Origin: Intrasporangium sp.
GTDB taxonomy: Bacteria; Actinomycetota; Actinomycetes; Actinomycetales; Dermatophilaceae
Reading direction: 5' to 3'
NCBI RefSeq assembly: GCF_030452765.1
Contig: NZ_JAKDLO010000011.1
Location: forward strand, 1-45,274
Length of the DNA: 45,274 nt
Position 1 is the stretch's first letter. Each line of letters opens with the position of its first letter. A program made the translations under genes and the position numbers. Below the pieces are notes generated by a model that had not been told where the DNA came from, did no database searches, and was given only the letters and a program-made list of their open reading frames with translations. This document shows, piece by piece, positions 40,532-45,274 of the stretch.

Positions 40532-40629
40532 CCTTCGTCACTTCCCTTTCGGTCGGCCATGAGGCGCGGCGCCCCCATCCTAGGGGTGGCCTCGGCGTAC
40601 GTCTCGACGGGCATGAGCGTGTCTCTCAT
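40528..40629 (-). CDS. 33-residue ORF coupled between menJ and nuoA
   Basis: Its ATG (40629) overlaps the menJ stop (ATGA) and its own stop overlaps the nuoA ATG (ATGA). The product starts MRDTLMPVETYAEA and ends RKGSDEG; it is polar, with no transmembrane segment or known motif. It fills the whole menJ-nuoA gap, so ribosomes leaving menJ could run straight into nuoA. Whether the peptide itself matters is unknown. It also argues that menJ and nuoA are in one transcript. Confidence 0.5.
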   Translation of the reverse strand: MRDTLMPVETYAEATPRMGAPRLMADRKGSDEG

Positions 40630-41927
40630 GCATCCGGTGCGAGCCGCGAGAGCGTGTTGATGATCCGGTCGCTGGCGGCCTTGCCGCCGGGCTCGGAAAG
40701 GTTGGCCATGATCTTCAGCAGGAACCTCATCAGTGTCGTGCGGGGCAGCCCGTACTTGGTCGCGAGGCGCATGACCTCGGGCTTGCCGATGAGCGAGGCG
40801 AAGTGGCGCCCGAGCGTGTAGTAGCCACCGAGCCCCTGCTTCATCCGGGTGTTGTATGACTCCAGGACACGCTCGCGGCCGGCATCGCTGGTGCGGGCGA
40901 ACGCCTGAGCGACGATCTCCGCGGCGACCCGGCCCGACTCCATGGCGTAGGCGATGCCCTCGCCGTTGAACGGGTTGACCATGCCGCCGGAGTCGCCGAC
41001 GAGCAGCAGCCCGTCGGCGTAGTGCGGTTGCCGGTTGAACCCCATCGGCAGCGCCGCGCCGCGGATCGGCTGCGTCATCGTGTCGGCGCCCATCGTCCAG
41101 TCGCCCGGCATCGCCGCCACCCAGCGGCGCAGGACGTCCTTGTAGTCGACGTTGCCGAACGCCGTGGACGTGTTCAGGATGCCGAGCCCAACGTTGGACG
41201 TGCCGTCGCCGACGCCGAAGATCCAGCCGTAACCGGGTAGCAGGATGTCTCGGCCGGACGGGTCCTTGGCCCACAGCTCGAGCCACGACTCGAGATAGTC
41301 GTCGTTCGTCCGCGGACTCGTGTAGTACGTGCGGACCGCGACGCCCATGGGACGGTCGTCGCGCTTCTCGCGGCCCATCGCGAGGGAGAGCCGCGAGCTG
41401 TTGCCGTCGGCCGCGATGACGAGCGGCGCCCGGAACTCGCACGTCTGGCCGGTCGGCCGTCCGCGCTCGTCGACGAGCTTGGCAGTGACGCCGACGATCC
41501 TGCCGATGGCGTCGGTGACCGACCCGGTGACGTTGCAGCCCTCGACGAGGCGGGCACCGTTCTTGACCGCGTGCTGGGCGAGGATCTCGTCGAAGTCCGC
41601 ACGAGTCCGCACGAGTCCGTACGGCGGGAAGGCGCTGTTCTCCGGCCAGTCCAACTGCAGCCGCATGCCGGCGCCGATGATGCGCAGACCCTTGTTGCGG
41701 ACCCAGCCCTCCTCCTCGGGTGTCGGGATGCCGAGGGTGATCAGCTCACGGACCGCACGCGGGGTCAGGCCGTCGCCGCAGACCTTCTCGCGGGGAAAGT
41801 GGGTCTTCTCGAGGAGCAGGACGTCGATGCCCGCCATCCCCAGGTATGCCGCGGTCGCCGAGCCCCCGGGGCCCGCGCCGACGACGATGACATCGGCTGT
41901 GGTCGAGGCGGCGCCCGACACGCTCAT
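40626..41927 (-). CDS. menJ: geranylgeranyl reductase family flavoprotein, probable menaquinone reductase MenJ
   Basis: A 433-residue FAD enzyme. The dinucleotide motif VGAGPGGSATAAYLG has G17-x-G19-x-x-G22, then LLLEKTHFPREKVCGDGLTPRAV, and the second FAD motif LLVGDSGGMVNPFNGEGI. Its family saturates isoprenoid double bonds; in mycobacteria the related MenJ reduces one unit of the menaquinone tail. Its position at the head of the nuo operon supports a menaquinone role. ATG 41927 has AGGAGC seven bases upstream. A Rex-like operator lies 28 bases before the start. Confidence 0.88.
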   Translation of the reverse strand: MSVSGAASTTADVIVVGAGPGGSATAAYLGMAGIDVLLLEKTHFPREKVCGDGLTPRAVRELITLGIPTPEEEGWVRNKGLRIIGAGMRLQLDWPENSAFPPYGLVRTRADFDEILAQHAVKNGARLVEGCNVTGSVTDAIGRIVGVTAKLVDERGRPTGQTCEFRAPLVIAADGNSSRLSLAMGREKRDDRPMGVAVRTYYTSPRTNDDYLESWLELWAKDPSGRDILLPGYGWIFGVGDGTSNVGLGILNTSTAFGNVDYKDVLRRWVAAMPGDWTMGADTMTQPIRGAALPMGFNRQPHYADGLLLVGDSGGMVNPFNGEGIAYAMESGRVAAEIVAQAFARTSDAGRERVLESYNTRMKQGLGGYYTLGRHFASLIGKPEVMRLATKYGLPRTTLMRFLLKIMANLSEPGGKAASDRIINTLSRLAPDA

Positions 41928-41954
41928 GCTGGTAGCTCCTGGACTCGAGTGACT

Positions 41955-41972
41955 TTGTGAAGTCCTTCACGA
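41955..41972. promoter_or_regulatory. Rex-type operator in front of menJ-nuo
   Basis: TTGTGAA-GTCC-TTCACGA is a near-perfect dyad. It differs by one base from the Rex consensus TTGTGAA-N4-TTCACAA known in Gram-positive bacteria. Rex is a repressor released by NADH; in Streptomyces it is known to control nuo and cyd genes. Its place just downstream of a putative -10 box fits repression by blocking RNA polymerase. No rex gene is in the window. Confidence 0.72.
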
Positions 41973-41985
41973 ACTATCGGGCCCG

Positions 41986-42015
41986 AGCCTACCCCCGCGC
42001 ATCGGGCTGCGTCAG
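41986..42015 (-). promoter_or_regulatory. putative promoter of the menJ-nuo operon
   Basis: On the minus strand CTGACG (42015-42010) and TAGGCT (41991-41986) are 18 bases apart, a plausible -35/-10 pair. Transcription would start near 41979, placing the Rex-like site at about +8 to +25 and leaving a ~50-base leader before menJ. The call rests on motif and spacing only. Confidence 0.4.
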
Positions 42016-42104
42016 GCAAGGGGACCCTAACCTGCGGGCGGGCGACTCGACACCTCCGGGACGCGAGCGCTCCCGCGTGGGGGTCGTGGGCGGCATACCG
42101 ACGA

Positions 42105-42800
42105 TCACCCGGGCTTGACGGCGGTGTGGAGCGCGACGATCCCGCCGGAGAGGTTGCGCCACCCGACGCCTGACCAGCCGGCTTGCTCGACCATCGCGCC
42201 GAGGGCCGCCTGGTCCGGCCAGGCCCGGATCGACTCCGCGAGATAGACGTACGACTCGGGGTTCGAGGAGGTGCGGCGTGCGATGGATGGCAGCAGGCGC
42301 ATGAGGTACTCGGTGTAGACCGTCCGGAAGGCGCGGCCGGCCGGCTGGCTGAACTCGCACACGACGAGCCGGCCACCCTGCTTGGTGACGCGCAGGAACT
42401 CGCGCAGCGCCGCGTCGGTGTCGTGAACGTTGCGCAGTCCGAAGCTCATCGTGACGACGTCGAAGCTCGCATCGGCGAACGGCAGGGCAAGCGCGTCCGC
42501 GGCGGTGAAGGCCAGGTCGGGGCGACGGCGGCGCCCGACCCGCAGCATGCCGAGGGAGAAGTCAGCAGGGACGACCTCGATCTCCTGGTCGGCCCACGGC
42601 TCGCTCGACGTGCCGGTACCGGCGGCGATGTCGAGGATGCGCTCACCCCGCTGCGCGGCGACGGTCCTGACGACGGCCCGCCGCCAGCGGCGGTCCTGCC
42701 CGAGCGAGAGGACGTCGTTGGTCACGTCGTACTTCTCGGCGACGGTGTCGAACATCGACGCGACGTCGAGCGCCTTCTTGTCGAGGTGGGCACGGGTCAT
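42105..42800 (-). CDS. menG: demethylmenaquinone methyltransferase
   Basis: A 231-residue class I methyltransferase of the UbiE/MenG family that makes the last head-group step, methylating demethylmenaquinone with S-adenosylmethionine. Motifs: [25 protein letters not shown] at the N-terminus, [16 protein letters not shown] (SAM site), and [21 protein letters not shown]. The Ser-Ser-Glu form of motif I is usual in actinobacterial MenG. ATG 42800 has AAGGA eight bases upstream. It faces away from menF across a 141-base gap and may be read into menJ, though the 177-base gap there has its own promoter. Confidence 0.94.
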   Translation of the reverse strand: MTRAHLDKKALDVASMFDTVAEKYDVTNDVLSLGQDRRWRRAVVRTVAAQRGERILDIAAGTGTSSEPWADQEIEVVPADFSLGMLRVGRRRRPDLAFTAADALALPFADASFDVVTMSFGLRNVHDTDAALREFLRVTKQGGRLVVCEFSQPAGRAFRTVYTEYLMRLLPSIARRTSSNPESYVYLAESIRAWPDQAALGAMVEQAGWSGVGWRNLSGGIVALHTAVKPG

Positions 42801-42941
42801 GCGGCCATCCTTGCATCACGCTCGGGGCTCACGTCCGTACGGGGCAACGGCGAGTGCGCCGACTGCAACCGTGGAGGTTTCCGGTTGTTCGGTGCGTCGC
42901 AAGGCAGGCTCACGATGGTGCGCATCGTAGAGTTTGGGTCG

Positions 42942-44222
42942 ATGTCCACCCTTCCCACTCCGGCCGCCTTGCCGACCCTCGTCGTGCGGACCGTCGCCAT
43001 CGACACCGACGAGCCGCTGCTGCACCTGATCCCGGCCGGGCTCCCCGTCGAGCAGTGCGCCTCGTGGGTCCGGCACGGCGAAGGCATCGTCGGCTGGGGC
43101 TGCGCGCTGCGCTGCGAGACACGTGGTGCGACCCGGTTCGAGGACGCCCAGGCCTGGTGGGCCTCGGTCGCCGCGCACGCCGTGGTCCGCGACGAGGTCG
43201 GCGCGTCCGGGAGCGGGCTCGTGTGCTTCGGGTCCTTCCCGTTCGCGGACGACTCCGCCGAGGCAGCCTGCCTCGTCGTGCCAGAGGTCGTTGTGGGACG
43301 CGCCGACGGCCGCACCTTCGTCACCTGGATCACGACCCGCCCCGAGCTGGTCCCGCTCACGACGCCGGTACCGGCCGAGGTGCCTGCGGCCCCGCGGGGC
43401 GTCGCCTTCTCCGACGGGGCGCTGTCCCCGACCGACTATGCGGCGGCCGTCGAAGAGGCGGTCGATCGGATCAACACCGGCGAGGTCGACAAGGTCGTGC
43501 TCGCGCGTGACCTCGTCGTCACCGCGGCCGACCCGGTCGATCCCCGCTGGCTGCTGCGCCGCCTCGCCGACGGCTACGAGAACACCTGGGTCTTCGCCGT
43601 CGACGGCCTCACCGGCGCCACCCCGGAGCTGCTCGTCCGGCGTGACCATGGCCTCGTGACGAGCCGTGTCCTCGCCGGGACGATCCGCCGCACCGGCGAC
43701 GACGAGCACGACCTCGCCCTCGCGGCCTCCCTGGCCCGGTCGTCGAAGGATCTGGAGGAGCACGAGTACGCGGTCCGATCCGTCGCGGAGGCTCTCGCCC
43801 CGCACTGCTCGTCGATGAACGTGCCCGAGTCGCCCTTCGTCCTGCACCTGCCCAACGTCATGCACCTGGCGACCGACCTCGCGGCCGTGGCCGCGAACGG
43901 TGCGACCTCCCTGGCGCTCGCGGCGGCGCTGCACCCGTCGGCGGCGGTCGGAGGGACCCCCACGCCCGACGCGGTCCGGATCATCGGCGAGCTCGAGCAG
44001 ATGGACCGGGGCTGCTACGCGGGCCCGGTCGGCTGGATGGACGCCACGGGAGACGGTGCGTGGGGGATCGCCTTGCGCTGCGGTGCCATCGACGTGGACG
44101 ACCCGCGCCAGCTGCGCATCTTCGCCGGGTGCGGGATCGTCGCGGGCTCCGACCCGGAGGCCGAGGTCGCCGAGTCCGTCGCGAAGCTCGTGCCGATGCG
44201 CGACGCCCTGACAGGCAGTTGA
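42942..44222 (+). CDS. menF: isochorismate synthase (menaquinone pathway)
   Basis: A 426-residue chorismate-utilising enzyme that converts chorismate to isochorismate, the first committed step to menaquinone. The C-terminal half has the family core: [48 protein letters not shown] and the Mg site in [20 protein letters not shown] 42942 is chosen; an in-frame ATG at 42915 would add nine residues. There is no clear Shine-Dalgarno, but TAGAGT at 42928-42933 suggests a leaderless message. It is followed after one base by menD. EntC-type function for a siderophore is less likely given this context. Confidence 0.9.
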   Translation: MSTLPTPAALPTLVVRTVAIDTDEPLLHLIPAGLPVEQCASWVRHGEGIVGWGCALRCETRGATRFEDAQAWWASVAAHAVVRDEVGASGSGLVCFGSFPFADDSAEAACLVVPEVVVGRADGRTFVTWITTRPELVPLTTPVPAEVPAAPRGVAFSDGALSPTDYAAAVEEAVDRINTGEVDKVVLARDLVVTAADPVDPRWLLRRLADGYENTWVFAVDGLTGATPELLVRRDHGLVTSRVLAGTIRRTGDDEHDLALAASLARSSKDLEEHEYAVRSVAEALAPHCSSMNVPESPFVLHLPNVMHLATDLAAVAANGATSLALAAALHPSAAVGGTPTPDAVRIIGELEQMDRGCYAGPVGWMDATGDGAWGIALRCGAIDVDDPRQLRIFAGCGIVAGSDPEAEVAESVAKLVPMRDALTGS

Positions 44223-44223
44223 C

Positions 44224-45144
44224 ATGAGTGCCCGGCCGACGGCGGCCCGACTCGCCCGGGCCGTGCTCCATGCGCTGTGGCTCGGCGGGGTACGGGAGTT
44301 CGCGCTGTCCCCCGGCTCCCGCTCCGCTCCCCTCGCCATCGCCCTGTATGCCGCTGAGCGGGCCGGGGACGTGCGCCTGCACGTGCGCGTCGACGAGCGG
44401 TCCGCGGGATTCCTCGCGCTCGGCCTCGCAATCGGGTCCGGGGTTCCGGTGGCTGTGGTGACGACCTCTGGCACGGCCGTGGCCAACCTGCTGCCGGCCG
44501 TCATGGAGGCGCAGCACTCCGGCCGGCGGGTCATCGTGCTGAGCGCGGACCGTCCGGAGCGGCTGCGCGGCACCGGGGCGAACCAGACGACCCGGCAGGC
44601 GGGGATCTTCGGCTCCTTCGCCCCGTGTCACGACCTGGCCCAGGACGCGTCCGGCTCGGACGTCGCGCAGGCGGTCGCGGCTGCGGTGCGGGCGCCTGGA
44701 CCGACCCAGCTCAACCTGCAGTTCGACGGCGACCTGTTGCCGCCCAACGCCGAGCCCGACACGTGGTGGACCCGCCCCTCCTCCCCATCGAGTGTGCAGT
44801 CCTCCCGATCGAGTGTGCAGTTGTCCCGATCGAGTGTGCAGCTCTCCCGATCGAGTGTGCAGCTCTCCCGATCGAGTGTGCAGCTCTCCCAAGCCGAGCA
44901 TGATTCCCCCCGCCAAACGTCATACCCCATGGCCGGTGCCGAGCCCCTGACTGCTGGGCCACGCACCGTCGTCGTCGCCGGCGACGACGCCGGCCCGTCG
45001 GCACGCCTGCTGGCCGAGGCAGGCAACTGGCCGCTGCTGGCCGCGCCGACGTCCGGGGCCCGCCCCCGCCGGCCGGCACTGAGCCGCCGCTGTCGCAGAC
45101 GCCCGCGCAGATCCTCACCGGATCGGTGCTGCCGCCGGAGCTGA
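44224..45144 (+). CDS. menD: MenD (SEPHCHC synthase), N-terminal part, interrupted
   Basis: MenD joins isochorismate and 2-oxoglutarate using thiamine diphosphate. Residues 1-185 are the pyrimidine-binding domain ([64 protein letters not shown]). Residues about 185-225 are heptapeptides SSVQLSR encoded by 21-bp repeats, placed in the linker before the central domain. The central domain starts ([17 protein letters not shown]) but stops matching at TSGAR near base 45060; the last ~28 codons are Arg-rich nonsense up to a stop at 45144. About 306 of an expected ~550-600 residues remain, so no active MenD can be made from this copy as written. The neighbours menF and menG suggest the true gene continues elsewhere. 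Confidence 0.85.
   Translation: MSARPTAARLARAVLHALWLGGVREFALSPGSRSAPLAIALYAAERAGDVRLHVRVDERSAGFLALGLAIGSGVPVAVVTTSGTAVANLLPAVMEAQHSGRRVIVLSADRPERLRGTGANQTTRQAGIFGSFAPCHDLAQDASGSDVAQAVAAAVRAPGPTQLNLQFDGDLLPPNAEPDTWWTRPSSPSSVQSSRSSVQLSRSSVQLSRSSVQLSRSSVQLSQAEHDSPRQTSYPMAGAEPLTAGPRTVVVAGDDAGPSARLLAEAGNWPLLAAPTSGARPRRPALSRRCRRRPRRSSPDRCCRRS
44787..44890 (+). repeat. 21-bp tandem repeat array C (five units) inside menD
   Basis: Units start at 44787, 44808, 44829, 44850 and 44871 with ATCGAGTGTGCAG and a variable tail ending in CCCG or CCCC. The period, 21, is seven codons, so the reading frame is kept. The core differs by one or two bases from arrays A and B, about 39.5 kb away. Confidence 0.92.
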
Positions 45145-45274
45145 ACATCGGCCGCTGGTTCACAGAGTGGAACTTCGACCTGGCCTGGATCGTCTTCTGC
45201 GGATTCGCGCTCTTCTTCTACCTGGCCGGGGTGCGTCGGCTGCACCAGCGGGGCGACAAGTGGCCGATCTATCG
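45063..45274 (+). CDS. fragment of a CtaG-type cytochrome oxidase assembly / CopD-fused membrane protein
   Basis: A frame open from 45063 to the end reads [28 protein letters not shown], then a membrane helix ([14 protein letters not shown]) and [12 protein letters not shown]. This matches the start of the CtaG_caa3 domain, often fused behind a CopD domain in actinobacteria. Both ends are missing: it begins at the point where menD homology stops and runs off the window. It is in a different frame from menD. The fragment was probably brought here by a rearrangement or a faulty join. Confidence 0.6.

Noticed and set aside
42013-42034. Iron box (DtxR/IdeR) in CAGGCAAG-GGGACC-CTAACCTG upstream of menJ
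   Set aside because: One half resembles the iron box, but the arms match only 6 of 8 and the six-base spacer does not fit the compact 19-base consensus.

Overview
The window comes from a high-GC actinobacterium. Base composition is roughly 70 percent GC by eye, starts are often GTG, and genes are chained by ATGA, GTGA or TGATG overlaps. The chemistry is menaquinone-based, with a 14-subunit NADH dehydrogenase and a KorAB-type 2-oxoglutarate:ferredoxin oxidoreductase. The overall feel is of the Intrasporangiaceae or a close relative, but that placement is an impression of style and not a measured result. I saw no rRNA, tRNA, CRISPR array, integrase or transposase.

Layout. At 0.2-4.9 kb lie a sugar epimerase/isomerase (+), an M1 aminopeptidase N (-) and an HtpX-type membrane protease (-). 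At 5.2-14.4 kb (-) is a ten-gene complex-I-like operon, nuoA2-B2-C2-H2-I2-J2-K2-L2-M2-N2, which has no nuoD, nuoE, nuoF or nuoG. Diverging from it at 14.6-18.6 kb (+) are korA, korB and a RarD-type permease. At 18.6-22.9 kb (+) are the apparent tail of a lost MFS transporter, a GH3 beta-glucosidase and fumarase C. At 23.1-41.9 kb (-) is one long apparent operon: a menaquinone-tail reductase (menJ-like), nuoA through nuoN, then a polyprenyl diphosphate synthase. At 42.1-45.1 kb are menG (-), menF and a broken menD (+). The last ~210 bases encode an unrelated CtaG-type fragment.

How it fits together. MenF, MenD and MenG make the menaquinone head group, the polyprenyl synthase makes its tail, and MenJ reduces the tail. 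The quinone is then used by complex I, whose genes lie between the tail-reductase and tail-synthase genes. A near-perfect Rex-type operator in front of menJ suggests that this operon responds to the NADH/NAD+ ratio. KorAB makes reduced ferredoxin from 2-oxoglutarate. The partial complex I beside it has complete pump subunits but no NADH module, so a ferredoxin-fed role is a reasonable inference. Its missing quinone-site subunit NuoD must come from elsewhere, perhaps from the main operon.

Most unusual structures. A family of 21-bp tandem repeats sharing the core ATCGA(G/C)(A/T)GTGC occurs at three places: two oppositely oriented arrays between nuoN2 and htpX, and one array that sits in frame inside menD. 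Two very short ORFs (33 and 26 codons) are each overlap-coupled at both ends, between menJ and nuoA and between nuoB and nuoC. A 73-bp intergenic element is duplicated between nuoD and nuoE. menD breaks at about 45,060 and is joined to foreign sequence, either a rearrangement or an assembly error near the end of the sequence.
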